A stretch of 58,144 bases of DNA from Terriglobia bacterium (GCA_020073365.1 JAIQFL010000016.1:1-58144), one strand, 5' to 3'; shown: positions 1 through 8,613, numbered from the stretch's first letter. The notes: generated by a model from the sequence alone, not told the origin. Numbers and translations: made by a program.

Positions 1-2
1 CG

Positions 3-1457
3 CTTCTTCGGGCGCAGAACCTCAAGGAATTCGAAAAGAAAGTCACTGAGTTTCGACTGGCGAACGGTCTGCGTTTCATCGTGGCCGAGCGGCACGAAGC
101 GCCGGTGGTCTCGTTTCACACTTATGTGAACGCCGGGTCGGTGGACGACCCCTCCGGCGAGACCGGCTTGGCGCATATGTTCGAGCACATGGCCTTCAAA
201 GGCACCGAGACCATCGGCACCAAGGACTGGCCGAACGAAAAGAAGGCACTGGACGCCATCGAAGCGGTGTACGACCGCCTGGAGGCGGAGCGCAACCGCG
301 GACCGAAGGCGGACGAGGGCAAACTCGGAGCCCTGGAAGCGCAGGTGAAGATGGCGATCGATGAGGCCCAAGCCTATGTCCAGCCGAACGAGTACGCCCG
401 GGTCATCGAAGAGAATGGCGGCGCGGGACTGAATGCGGGGACGGAGCGGGATTCGACGGAGTATTACTACAGTCTGCCCTCCAACCGCATCGAACTCTGG
501 TTCCTGTTGGAATCGCAGCGCTTCCTCCATCCGGTATTCCGCGAGTTCTACAAAGAGCGGGACGTGGTGATGGAAGAGCATCGCATGCGCGTGGAATCCA
601 ACCCGCAGGGCAAGCTGCAACAGGAGTTTCTGGCGACGGCTTTCGCGGCGCACCCGTACCGCAATCCACCCGGAGGGTGGCCCAGCGACATTGCCAACCT
701 GCGGCGCTCCGAGGCCAGGGACTTCTTCGAGAAACACTACGTTCCGGCGAATATCGCGATTGCCATAGTGGGAGACGTGAATCCCGCCGACGCCCGGCGC
801 ATGGCGGAGCGCTACTTCGGAGCTTTGCAGGCGCGACCCCTCCCGGCGCTGGTGCATACTCAGGAGCCGCCTCAACCGGGCCTTAAGATGGCGATCGTGG
901 ATTCGGCCAGCCAGCCGGTCGCGCTGGTGGGGTACAAGCGGCCGGACCAATACGACCGGGACGATGCGGCGTTCGACGTCATTCAACTGATTTTGTCGAG
1001 CGGACGCACGGGCCTGATGTATAAGGAACTGGTACAAGATAAGAGGATCGCCCTGGCGGCGCAGGCGATCGCCACCTTCCCCGGTGGACGCTACCCGAAC
1101 CTGTTCACGTTTCTCCTGGCGCCCTCGCTGGGCCATAGCGTGGAAGAGAACGAGAAGGCGCTGGACGACCTGCTGACGCGGTTCAAAGCGCAACCGGTGG
1201 ATGCCGCCACGCTGTCGCGCGCCAAGACCCAGGCTCGCGCCGAGGTGATCCGGCGGTTGGCGAATAACGCCGGGCTGGCTGCGCTGCTGACGACCTATGC
1301 CGTCAATTACGGCGATTGGAGGAAGCTGTTCACCGCCATCGACGACCTCAATAAAGTGACAGCCGCCGATGTCGAGCGCGTGGCACGCCACTATTTCGTG
1401 CCGTCCAGCCGGACGAACGCATATCTCGCACAGCCTGGCCAAGGAGGCCGCCAGTGA
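3..1457 (+). CDS. M16 family zinc peptidase, catalytic subunit (5' end outside window)
   Basis: This is a secreted or periplasmic M16 (pitrilysin/insulinase-type) metallopeptidase. The reading frame is open from base 3, so the true start and any signal peptide lie upstream of the window; an internal GTG at 81 is only an apparent start. The inverted zinc motif HxxEH is present in 'LAHMFEHMAFKG', and a downstream acidic ligand is plausible in 'GTERDSTEYYYSLP'. The usual two halves follow: an N-terminal catalytic M16 domain and a C-terminal M16_C domain ('FFEKHYVPANIAIAIVGDV' onward). The stop overlaps the start of the next M16 gene (GTGA), and both probably form a heterodimer with this chain carrying the active site. 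The substrate cannot be read from the sequence. Confidence 0.9.
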   Translation, partial: LLRAQNLKEFEKKVTEFRLANGLRFIVAERHEAPVVSFHTYVNAGSVDDPSGETGLAHMFEHMAFKGTETIGTKDWPNEKKALDAIEAVYDRLEAERNRGPKADEGKLGALEAQVKMAIDEAQAYVQPNEYARVIEENGGAGLNAGTERDSTEYYYSLPSNRIELWFLLESQRFLHPVFREFYKERDVVMEEHRMRVESNPQGKLQQEFLATAFAAHPYRNPPGGWPSDIANLRRSEARDFFEKHYVPANIAIAIVGDVNPADARRMAERYFGALQARPLPALVHTQEPPQPGLKMAIVDSASQPVALVGYKRPDQYDRDDAAFDVIQLILSSGRTGLMYKELVQDKRIALAAQAIATFPGGRYPNLFTFLLAPSLGHSVEENEKALDDLLTRFKAQPVDAATLSRAKTQARAEVIRRLANNAGLAALLTTYAVNYGDWRKLFTAIDDLNKVTAADVERVARHYFVPSSRTNAYLAQPGQGGRQ

Positions 1458-3712
1458 AGAACCTGTTGATCTCGTGCCCAGGTGGGACAGACGATCGGTT
1501 TTTGTCGTCTGTCACCCGGAGGCTTGTGCATCGCGAGACAAACCACGAAAGACGATGGTCTGTATCACTGGCCTTTCTGCTTCTCACGACGCCCCTTATC
1601 GCACAACTCCCGCCCTCGGCGGCCCCACGCTCCGAAACCAAACCGGCGGCCAAACCGCCCGCGGCGGCGAAACCATCGGCTCCTTCGTACAAGGATCTCA
1701 AGTATCCGCCGCTGCGGCCGATCCAGATCCCCACAGTGGACACCTTCACCCTGCCGAACGGCATGAAGCTCTATCTGCTGGAGGACCACGAGCTGCCGAT
1801 CGTCAACGGCACGGCCCTGGTGCGTACGGGCAACCTGTACGACCCCCCCGACAAGATCGGGCTCGCCACCCTCACGGGCATGGTGATGCGTACCGGAGGC
1901 ACCAAGTCGAAAACCGGCGAGCAATTGGACGAGCAACTGGAGAATCTCGCGGCCAGCGTCGAAAGCAGCATCGGCGAATCGTCGGGGTCGGTGGGATTCT
2001 CGGCCTTGAAGGAAAACACCGGCGACGTGCTCGCGGCGTTTAAGGACGTAGTCGCCAATCCCGAGTTCCGCCAGGAGAAGCTCGACCTGGCGAAGAGCCA
2101 GCTTCGCAGCGGGATCTCGCGCCGCAACGACGACGCCCAGGGGATCGCGCAGCGTGAGTTCACCAATACGGTTTACGGCAAGGACACGCCCTACGGATGG
2201 CAAGACGAGTATGCCACCATCGACCGCATCAATCGCAGCGACCTGCAGGGCTTTTACAAACGCTACTTTTTCCCGGCCAACGTGATGCTGGCCGTGCGGG
2301 GAGACTTCAACGCTGCCGAGATGAAGGCCCAGATCGAGAAGCTGTTCGCCGATTGGACGGTCACCGGGGAGCCGGTGCCGGAGTTCCCGAAGGTCGGCCC
2401 CGCCCCGCCCGGAGGCACCTACCTGGCGGTGAAACAGGAAGTCACGCAGACGTTCTTCGCGATCGGGCAGCGGGGCGGCGTACTCAAGGACAAGGACTAT
2501 CCGGCGCTGGAGATCATGGGCGATATTCTGGGCGGAGGGTTTCAGAGCCGGCTGGTCGAGCGAGTCCGCACCAAGATGGGAAATGCGTATGACATCTCGG
2601 CGGATTGGGGCGCGGCCTACGATCACTCCGGCCTGTTCGAGATTTCGGGCGGCACCAAATCGATTTCCACGGTGGAGACCTTCCGGGCGATCCTCGAAGA
2701 GGTGGACCGCATCCGCACCACCGAAGTCGCCGAAGACGAATTGAAAACGGCCAAGGATACGGCCCTCAACAGCCTGGTTTTCGCCTTTGACACCAAAGCC
2801 AAGACCTTGGGGCGGATCCTGACGTACGAGTACTACGGATATCCAAAGGATTTCATCCAGCAATATCAGAAGGCGCTGGTGGGGGTGACGCGCGCCGACA
2901 TTCTGAGGGTGGCGAAGGAGCACCTGTATCCCGCCAGGTTTACCATCGTGGCGGTGGGCAATCCGCAGGATTTTGGGCAGCCGCTCGACAGCCTGGGACG
3001 CCCGGTCGTAGCCATCGACCTGACGATCCCACTGCCTAAGCCGCAAGTGGGCGCATCGGATGCCGCCTCGCTGGAGAAGGGCAAGCAACTGCTCGAGCGG
3101 ATGCAGCAGGCCGTGGGAGGCGCGGACAAACTGGCAGCGGTGAAAGATTTCACCCAGATATCCGACTTCCTGTTGGGGCCCGCGGCCGGGAGTGTGCATG
3201 TAAAGGAGACCGACCAATGGATCGCGCCCACCTTCTTCCGGCAGGAGAGCGAGCTGCCGGGCGGAAAAATCATGGCTTATTGGGACGGCCAACGTGGCTG
3301 GTTCGCGACGCGTCAAGGGTCGAGCATACTGGCCGGCGCGCAATTGAAACAGTTGCAGGGCGATCTGTTCCGCCTGTATTTCCGGCTCCTGCTGAGCGAT
3401 CGCATGGAAGGGCGGACGGTAAATGCAACCGAGGACGATACCATAGAGATCAGCGATCGATCGGGCGAGACTGTGCGCGTGGTGGTGAATGCGGAGGGGT
3501 TGCCGGCCACCGTGCTCTACAATGCCGTCCACCTGACGGGGCCACCGGTTTCCGCGCAGGAAGACTTCTCGGACTTTCGCGACGTTGGCGGCATCAAGAT
3601 ACCGTACCAGGTCAGGGTCATGCAGGGTGGCCGGAAGTACGCCGATGTGACCGTCACGGATGCCCGGGTGAACACGGGACTAAGAGTGCAGGATTTGGGG
3701 AAGAGACCATGA
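1454..3712 (+). CDS. M16 family peptidase-like partner subunit with C-terminal LolA-like extension
   Basis: This 752-residue protein starts at GTG 1454, placed by a strong ribosome binding site (aaggagg at 1441-1447) and a 4-base overlap with the previous gene. The first 50 residues contain a hydrophobic export segment ('LAFLLLTTPLIAQ'), but an intergenic-type palindromic repeat (1482-1570) is translated in front of it. Residues about 85-500 form two M16 domains. At the place of HxxEH the sequence reads 'GLATLTGMVMRTGG', so the zinc site is absent and this is probably the non-catalytic partner. From about residue 530 to the end there is an extra beta-rich region similar in style to outer-membrane lipoprotein-sorting (LolA-like) proteins and to the next gene. 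The fusion order M16-M16_C-LolA-like is unusual in length (family members are often near 450 residues). Confidence 0.88.
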   Translation: MKNLLISCPGGTDDRFLSSVTRRLVHRETNHERRWSVSLAFLLLTTPLIAQLPPSAAPRSETKPAAKPPAAAKPSAPSYKDLKYPPLRPIQIPTVDTFTLPNGMKLYLLEDHELPIVNGTALVRTGNLYDPPDKIGLATLTGMVMRTGGTKSKTGEQLDEQLENLAASVESSIGESSGSVGFSALKENTGDVLAAFKDVVANPEFRQEKLDLAKSQLRSGISRRNDDAQGIAQREFTNTVYGKDTPYGWQDEYATIDRINRSDLQGFYKRYFFPANVMLAVRGDFNAAEMKAQIEKLFADWTVTGEPVPEFPKVGPAPPGGTYLAVKQEVTQTFFAIGQRGGVLKDKDYPALEIMGDILGGGFQSRLVERVRTKMGNAYDISADWGAAYDHSGLFEISGGTKSISTVETFRAILEEVDRIRTTEVAEDELKTAKDTALNSLVFAFDTKAKTLGRILTYEYYGYPKDFIQQYQKALVGVTRADILRVAKEHLYPARFTIVAVGNPQDFGQPLDSLGRPVVAIDLTIPLPKPQVGASDAASLEKGKQLLERMQQAVGGADKLAAVKDFTQISDFLLGPAAGSVHVKETDQWIAPTFFRQESELPGGKIMAYWDGQRGWFATRQGSSILAGAQLKQLQGDLFRLYFRLLLSDRMEGRTVNATEDDTIEISDRSGETVRVVVNAEGLPATVLYNAVHLTGPPVSAQEDFSDFRDVGGIKIPYQVRVMQGGRKYADVTVTDARVNTGLRVQDLGKRP
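1482..1570 (+). repeat. Dispersed palindromic repeat, full copy, inside the M16 gene
   Basis: It begins gtgggacagacgatcgg and ends with gacgatggtctgtatcactg, with an inner mirror gtcgtctgtc. A nearly identical element of the same length lies at 48251-48340, and the left half recurs at 55155-55191 on the other strand. The copy lies between the start codon and the signal-peptide core of the M16 partner gene and has no in-frame stop, so it is translated. Confidence 0.8.
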
Positions 3713-4524
3713 ACTGGGGCGTTTTCGTTCTATTGGCGGCCTGCCTGTCGGGCTCAGCCGCCGGCGCCGAAACCCGTCAGGAGCGCGGCAAGCGCGTGAT
3801 CGACGAGGCCGTCGAGGCGCTGGGCGGCGATGCGTTTCGGCATATGGAAGACCGGGTGGAATTCGGCCGGGCTTATTCGTTCTACCGCGAGCAATTGACG
3901 GGGCTATCGCAGGCGAAGATTTACACGCGCTATGTGACGGCGGCTCCCGGGCAGCTTGGCGTGCGGGAGCGGGATTCGTTCGGAAAGGTGGACGCGCGCA
4001 GCCTGGAACTGAAGGAATCGAGCGCGGTGCTGTTCACCGAGGAGGGCGCGTGGGAGATCACCTTCCGCGGCGTCCGCCCCCTGGATGACGAGCGCTATGC
4101 GAAATACAAAGACAGCATGCTGCGCAACATTTTCTACATCCTGCGGCAGCGGCTGGGCGAACCGGGCATGACGCTGTACGCGCAAGACCCGGATTTTTAT
4201 GAACACAAGCCCGTGGAGATTGTGGACATCACGGACGCCGATAACCTCACCGTGACGGTGTATTTCGATAAGAGCACGAAACTGCCGGTCCGCCAGGTTT
4301 TCCGGCGGCGGAACACGGAGTACAAAGACTTCGATACCGAGGTAAGCGTCTTTGCCAAGTACCGCGAGATCAAAGGGGTCAAATGGCCGTGCACCATACT
4401 GCGGCAGCGGAATGGCGAGAAGATCTTCGAAATGTATTCGGATTCGGTGGAGATCAACCGCAACCTCACCGACAACCTGTTCACTCTGCCGGGGAATGTG
4501 AAGATGTTGCCGAAGGCGAAGTAG
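3709..4524 (+). CDS. Secreted LolA-like / outer-membrane lipoprotein-sorting-like protein
   Basis: The ATG at 3709 overlaps the stop of the previous M16 gene (ATGA), so the three genes are one operon. The 271-residue product has a clear signal peptide ('WGVFVLLAACLSGSAAGA'). The mature part is hydrophilic and beta-rich, with a C-terminal pattern ('KGVKWPCTILRQRNGEKIFE', then 'NLTDNLFTLP') typical of the outer-membrane lipoprotein-sorting superfamily, whose members are half-barrels that bind lipid or acyl chains. No enzymatic motif is visible. It probably works in the envelope with the M16 pair. The assignment rests on fold-like similarity, so the precise role is unknown. Confidence 0.75.
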   Translation: MNWGVFVLLAACLSGSAAGAETRQERGKRVIDEAVEALGGDAFRHMEDRVEFGRAYSFYREQLTGLSQAKIYTRYVTAAPGQLGVRERDSFGKVDARSLELKESSAVLFTEEGAWEITFRGVRPLDDERYAKYKDSMLRNIFYILRQRLGEPGMTLYAQDPDFYEHKPVEIVDITDADNLTVTVYFDKSTKLPVRQVFRRRNTEYKDFDTEVSVFAKYREIKGVKWPCTILRQRNGEKIFEMYSDSVEINRNLTDNLFTLPGNVKMLPKAK

Positions 4525-4577
4525 GGGGCCGTGCAGCACAGCCGGATTAACGAAAAGATGAAGGGTAGAGCGAGGAA

Positions 4578-4838
4578 TCAAATCCAGTTTATCTGACAGT
4601 CCGGGCGGGTGTTGCGCAATGCGCTCGCAAAAATAGGCCTGACGCGCGCGATTTCGTCTTCCCCACGTGGCCCATGCTGTGGATGGAATCGCAGCGTAAT
4701 TCTGCGTTTCTCCAGGCTGATAAGGAGCGCGGGGCGGCTCAGGTTCCGTGTCTTTCGCTCGATCTCATTCAACTCCCTGAGCGACACATCGCAGGTCAGT
4801 TCTCCGTTAACCGCCGCACCCGTCCAGCGGTAGACCAC
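4578..4838 (-). CDS. Possible small hypothetical protein in the 4525-4959 gap
   Basis: The 435-base gap between the M16 operon and the NACHT gene holds no recognised gene. The best candidate is this minus-strand frame of 86 residues from a GTG at 4838. Its middle ('GELTCDVSLRELNEIERKTR') has a normal soluble-protein composition, and the frame stays open about 70 bases upstream of the GTG ('WLEFDQAVVYRWTG') without another usual start codon. No family is recognised and no good ribosome binding site is seen. It may be a remnant or a chance frame. Confidence 0.3.
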   Translation of the reverse strand: MVYRWTGAAVNGELTCDVSLRELNEIERKTRNLSRPALLISLEKRRITLRFHPQHGPRGEDEIARVRPIFASALRNTRPDCQINWI

Positions 4839-4959
4839 GGCCTGGTCGAATTCGAGCCAAGCCGCGCCGGCAGCAAGTCGAGCCGCAAGCGAAGGCGTGG
4901 TCAGCGGCCTTCACGGGGCGCGGTACTTCCGATTCAGGTAAAATAAACGCGCGATCTTC

Positions 4960-7900
4960 ATGCCCAACCTGCTCCACCTGTCGGACCTGCATTTCGGCTA
5001 CGACAAAGATGCCACTGCCCGGGCCCAACGCACCGAGTCGCTCGATCTACTGGTGAAGGAGATCTGCAAACTTACCGGGGCTTGGAAACCCGACATCCTG
5101 GTAATCTCGGGCGATTTGACCTGGCAGGGCAGGGCGTCCGGGTACACGGATCTTGCCGAGTGGCTCACGAAGAAACTGTTCCCGGCCACCGGTCTTACCG
5201 CCGCGAATTGCGTGATCTGTCCGGGTAATCACGACATCGACCGTGAGGCTGCGATCTCGCTTGTCGACCGCACGCAGGACGCGAAGCGGGCGGATGAATT
5301 GCTCCGTCCCGAGCGGCTGGGCAGGGGATTTGCGGCGCCGTTCGAGGCCTTCATGAAGTTCGCCGCGGAGTTCGGCATTCCCGCGCCAGTGCTGCAGGGC
5401 CAGCCCAACCACCTCGCCGGGGTTCGCGAACTCGACGGCCTCCGATTCATTTGTGCCAACTCGGCGTGGTTTTGCCGGGACAGCAACACAGACCGCGGCC
5501 AGTTATGGCTGGGGCTGCCGCAGCTTCAAGCGATGCGGCTCATGGACCCGGACGACTACGATACGGCGCCGGTAACGGTGGCGGTGCTGCACCATCCGCA
5601 GGATTGGCTGGCCCAGGCCGACTGTGTTTCCTACAACCGGCCAGCCACCTATCGCTACCTTGCCGCGCGCGCTCACATCATTCTTTCGGGCCACACGCAC
5701 GGCGCAATCGAACAATCGACGCGGTGCTTCGATCGGGCCCGTTTATTCGTCGGAGGAGCGGCTTACGACAGCCACCAATACCGCAACAACTTCTCGATTC
5801 TGAAGATCGACCCGCAGGGCCGGATGGTGGTTCGCCGGCCGTGGGAACTGGATCCCCGCGGGCCGAAGTGGGAAGAGAAGAACGGACAGGAGTATTCACT
5901 GCTTATCGAAAAGCCCGGGCGGGGCCGCCTCGACGCCAGGCAGGCGAATCCGGCGAAGTACCTCGCGTGGCTGCAGGACAAGACACGCTCGATTGAGTTG
6001 AGCCATCTTCACGTGGCCCCCGGGGAGGTGCCCCCACCGGGGATCGATACGCTGTTTATCCGGCTGACGACGGCTGCCCGGGCAAAGGGCGAGGGCGCAG
6101 CGGGAAGACCCGAGCCAATTCCTTTAGAGGAGGCGCTGCGAAACAACCGGAGGCTGGTGATTGAGGGCAAGCCGGGATGCGGCAAGACCACGTTCGTGCG
6201 TTGGATAGCGTTCCTGCTGTGCCGGCCCGGCGGCCCGCCGGCCAACCTTCTGTGGTTGGCGGGTTTCCCGATCTGGGTGCGCATCAGCGAGCTCGATCAA
6301 TACATCGGCAACACGCTGGAGAACCGCATTGCGGGGGACCCGGCAACCGCGGTGGACCCAAGATGGATCGCGAATTTTCTGGCTTCTCACGAAGGCTGGG
6401 ACCTGGACGAAGCGTTCTTCGCGGACAAGCTCCGCGAACCGGATACGGTGCTGCTGCTGGACGGTTTGGACGAAGCGTCCAATCAGCAGCGCCGGGTGGA
6501 CATGGTGAAGACGATCCGGGAGGCAGCGGGGCAATACGGTTGCCGGATGGTGGTCACGACGCGCCCCGGCGTACACGAAGGCCGGGCGACCCTAGAAAGC
6601 TTCGGCCTGGCCGCGATCGACGATCTGGACGACAACGGAATCGACGGCTTCCTGTTGCAGTGGTGCCGCTGGCTCAAGCGAGGCGAGGAAGCCGCCGCAC
6701 AAACCTACTACGCGGAGGTGCGTCAGGCCGTGGCCGTCCCCGGGATCCGCCACCTGGCGCGCAACCCGCTGATGCTGACGTCGTTGGCGGTGCTGCACTT
6801 CCGGCGGCACCGGTTGCCGGAACAGCGCGTGAAGCTGTACGAACAGATTCTGGACTGGCTCGCGGAGCAAGCGGTGGAGAGGCGCCGCGAATACCGGAAG
6901 GATACACTTCTGGAGCGGTTCGGCTTCCTGGCGCTGGGCATGCAGGAGTGGACGGGTGGACAGAAGCTGTCGATCGGCATCGATGATGCGGCCGGGCTGC
7001 TGACACAGGGGAAAGAGTCGCTGGCGGCGATGCGGCGGTTTCTGGAGCAGGCGCAGATCGACAGCGGCATTGTCACCCTGCGCGGCGGAGAGATCGCGTT
7101 CTGGCACCGGAGCTTCCAGGAATACCTGGCGGCGCGGACGATGGCCGATCTGCCCGATGCGCAGATCCCTCCGCGCGCACGCGAACTGCTCTATTCGGCG
7201 GAAGGGCGGGAGGTATTACCCTTGGTGGCCGCCTCGATGGCGGAGAAGGCCAAACAACGGTTAAGCCTGCTGTTCGAAGACCTGACGCGGCACGCCGTTT
7301 CCCAAGATCAGCTCGACCGCAAGGCGCACGCGGCGGGTGTGCTGGGCAATATGCTGGCGGACGTGGCTCCCTTCGAATATAAGCTGAGCGGACCAGCCGC
7401 AAAGCAATACGGCGAGTTGCGGGATGCCGTTGGGGCCATCTTTGAGAAGGGCAAGGCCAGGCAGATCGGTCTGAAGACTCGAGTGGCGGCTGCGGAGGCG
7501 CTGGATCAGGCGAGCCAGGCGCGGCTGCATACGCCGCGCGAAGCGGCATACTGGAAGGAAATCCGCGGAGGTACGTTTACGCTTGGCGGCGATTCGAAGG
7601 CGCACCAGAGCTTGCCGAAGAAGTCCGTGGACATTGGCGGATTTCGAATCGGCCGGTTTCCCGTGACGGTGTGTGAGTACGGCAAGTATTTGGAAACGGG
7701 CGCAGAGGCACCGCCCGATTGGGAAGATCAGAGCCAGCATCCTGGCCGCCCGGTGGTTCGCGTCACGTGGCACCAGGCGCAAGGTTACTGCGCATGGGCA
7801 GGATGCACGCTGCCCACCGAGGAACAATGGGAGGTGGCCGCCCGCGGCATCGAGGGACGGATTTTTCCGTGGGGCTGGGAGGAACCCGACGAGTATCGGG

Positions 7901-8151
7901 CCAACTTCGATTCGAAGGTTGGTGAGCCGACGCCGGTGGGCATGTTTCCGGATGGTGACACCCCAGAAGGAGTGGCGGACATGGCGGGCAACGTGTGGGA
8001 GTGGACGCGGAGCGATTGGAATATGGAGACGAAATGCGTGCGGGGGGCGTCCTTCGACTTTGTGGCGGGCGACCTGCGCGCCGCCAACCGATACTGGCTC
8101 GTGCTCGTCTACAGGGACGTCTACCTGGGGTTCCGGTGCGTCCGGGTATAG
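4960..8151 (+). CDS. Metallophosphoesterase-NACHT NTPase-FGE/C-type-lectin fold protein (putative conflict-system sensor, DGR target)
   Basis: This 1063-residue protein has three parts. Residues 1-300 are a calcineurin-like metallophosphoesterase: D9 and H11 ('SDLHFG'), G51-D52 ('SGDLTW'), N90-H91-D92 ('GNHD'), H211, and 'GHTH' at 244-247. This part could act on nucleotides or nucleic acid as the effector. Residues about 390-700 are a NACHT/STAND NTPase: Walker A 'GKPGCGKTT' at 403-411, Walker B 'VLLLDGLDE' at 497-505, and a sensor-like 'MVVTTRPG'. A helical region follows. Residues about 864-1063 are an FGE-sulfatase (C-type lectin-like) domain with 'PTEEQWEVAARG' and 'MAGNVWEWTRSDW', ending in 'LGFRCVRV'. 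The layout effector-NTPase-sensor suggests an NLR-like immune protein. The C terminus matches diversity-generating retroelement variable proteins, and avd lies 75 bases downstream. Antiphage function is inferred. Confidence 0.9.
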   Translation: MPNLLHLSDLHFGYDKDATARAQRTESLDLLVKEICKLTGAWKPDILVISGDLTWQGRASGYTDLAEWLTKKLFPATGLTAANCVICPGNHDIDREAAISLVDRTQDAKRADELLRPERLGRGFAAPFEAFMKFAAEFGIPAPVLQGQPNHLAGVRELDGLRFICANSAWFCRDSNTDRGQLWLGLPQLQAMRLMDPDDYDTAPVTVAVLHHPQDWLAQADCVSYNRPATYRYLAARAHIILSGHTHGAIEQSTRCFDRARLFVGGAAYDSHQYRNNFSILKIDPQGRMVVRRPWELDPRGPKWEEKNGQEYSLLIEKPGRGRLDARQANPAKYLAWLQDKTRSIELSHLHVAPGEVPPPGIDTLFIRLTTAARAKGEGAAGRPEPIPLEEALRNNRRLVIEGKPGCGKTTFVRWIAFLLCRPGGPPANLLWLAGFPIWVRISELDQYIGNTLENRIAGDPATAVDPRWIANFLASHEGWDLDEAFFADKLREPDTVLLLDGLDEASNQQRRVDMVKTIREAAGQYGCRMVVTTRPGVHEGRATLESFGLAAIDDLDDNGIDGFLLQWCRWLKRGEEAAAQTYYAEVRQAVAVPGIRHLARNPLMLTSLAVLHFRRHRLPEQRVKLYEQILDWLAEQAVERRREYRKDTLLERFGFLALGMQEWTGGQKLSIGIDDAAGLLTQGKESLAAMRRFLEQAQIDSGIVTLRGGEIAFWHRSFQEYLAARTMADLPDAQIPPRARELLYSAEGREVLPLVAASMAEKAKQRLSLLFEDLTRHAVSQDQLDRKAHAAGVLGNMLADVAPFEYKLSGPAAKQYGELRDAVGAIFEKGKARQIGLKTRVAAAEALDQASQARLHTPREAAYWKEIRGGTFTLGGDSKAHQSLPKKSVDIGGFRIGRFPVTVCEYGKYLETGAEAPPDWEDQSQHPGRPVVRVTWHQAQGYCAWAGCTLPTEEQWEVAARGIEGRIFPWGWEEPDEYRANFDSKVGEPTPVGMFPDGDTPEGVADMAGNVWEWTRSDWNMETKCVRGASFDFVAGDLRAANRYWLVLVYRDVYLGFRCVRV
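8035..8151 (+). other. Putative DGR variable repeat (VR) at the 3' end of the NACHT-FGE gene
   Basis: The last codons encode 'RGASFDFVAGDLRAANRYW' followed by 'LVLVYRDVYLGFRCVRV'. DGR-diversified FGE-type proteins end in a frame of fixed residues (RGGSW..., LRAANR, GFRCVR) separated by positions that are AAC/AAY in the template. Here the variable positions are ttc, gac, gac, tac, ctc, ctc, gtc, tac, gac, gtc, tac: almost all end in C with varied first two bases, as expected after adenine-directed mutation of AAC codons. The fixed blocks (ctg cgc gcc gcc aac cga; ggg ttc cgg tgc gtc cgg) lie where expected. No template copy was found in the window, so the assignment rests on pattern only. Confidence 0.7.
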
Positions 8152-8189
8152 CTTCGCTTGATGCTTTTTCTTTTTCCGTGACCGAAGCT
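8150..8189 (+). other. Inverted repeat just after the VR
   Basis: agcttcg at 8150-8156 pairs with cgaagct at 8183-8189 around a T-rich 26-base loop. Some DGRs carry a hairpin or cruciform immediately downstream of the VR that helps retrohoming. This one has a longer loop than the classic short-loop form, so it could instead be a weak terminator. Confidence 0.35.
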
Positions 8190-8226
8190 CTGCCTCGTTC
8201 GACAAAATGTTTTTTGGGGGTGTTGC

Positions 8227-8469
8227 ATGAAGAAGTTGGATGAAGGCGCGCCAGTGGTAGTGGGAAAGGCGTATGATTTCGTATTGTGGTTGTTGCCGAA
8301 GGTGGAGAACTTTCCCAAAGCGCACCGGTTTACGGTGGGCGAGCGGCTGACCACGCACGGGCTGGATCTGCTGACGTCGCTGGTAGAGGCGGCCTATTCG
8401 CGCGAGAAGGCCGGGTTGCTCGATCAGGCCAGCCGGAAAGTCAACTCCACGCGGCTTTCTGACCTCTGA
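8227..8469 (+). CDS. avd: Avd-like DGR accessory protein, C-terminally shortened
   Basis: Avd proteins are basic four-helix-bundle proteins that form a ring, bind the DGR reverse transcriptase, and help template-primed mutagenic reverse transcription. They are related to the 23S rRNA intervening-sequence protein family. The 80-residue product has the family pattern: 'KAYDFVLWLLPKVENFPKAH', then 'RFTVGERL', then 'AAYSREKAGLLDQASRKVN'. Family members are usually about 110-130 residues. Here the frame stops right after the third helix ('STRLSDL'), so the last helix is missing and no recognisable remainder is found in the other frames of 8470-8613. It lies 75 bases after the VR, in the position typical of DGR cassettes. 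The reverse transcriptase that should follow is absent. It may be a nonfunctional remnant. Confidence 0.75.
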   Translation: MKKLDEGAPVVVGKAYDFVLWLLPKVENFPKAHRFTVGERLTTHGLDLLTSLVEAAYSREKAGLLDQASRKVNSTRLSDL

Positions 8470-8613
8470 CCGCCCACCCGCTTCACGCTCTGGAGGAAGC
8501 AGGGGAAGCGCCGCGGAACGAGTATGACGAGTATGGTGGTCGGTTGCCAGCCGAACAAACGTTCTGGTAGCATTGACCCTCGTTATCAAAAATGGGAACA
8601 TTGAGGAGGATGG

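Noticed and set aside
1565..3532. Very long open frame on the minus strand opposite the M16 partner gene (655 codons)
   Set aside because: It is the mirror of a GC-rich gene with clear M16 homology; its composition (His/Arg/Gly-rich) and lack of any family motif mark it as a shadow.
4674..4946. Plus-strand frame of 90 codons in the gap before the NACHT gene
   Set aside because: It lacks a start with ribosome binding site and is Arg/Ser/Pro-rich; the opposite strand looks slightly more protein-like, though still doubtful.
8470..8613. Possible DGR template repeat between avd and the toxin gene
   Set aside because: No stretch there aligns with the VR blocks (ctgcgcgccgccaac or gggttccggtgcgtccgg) and there is no excess of AAC codons.
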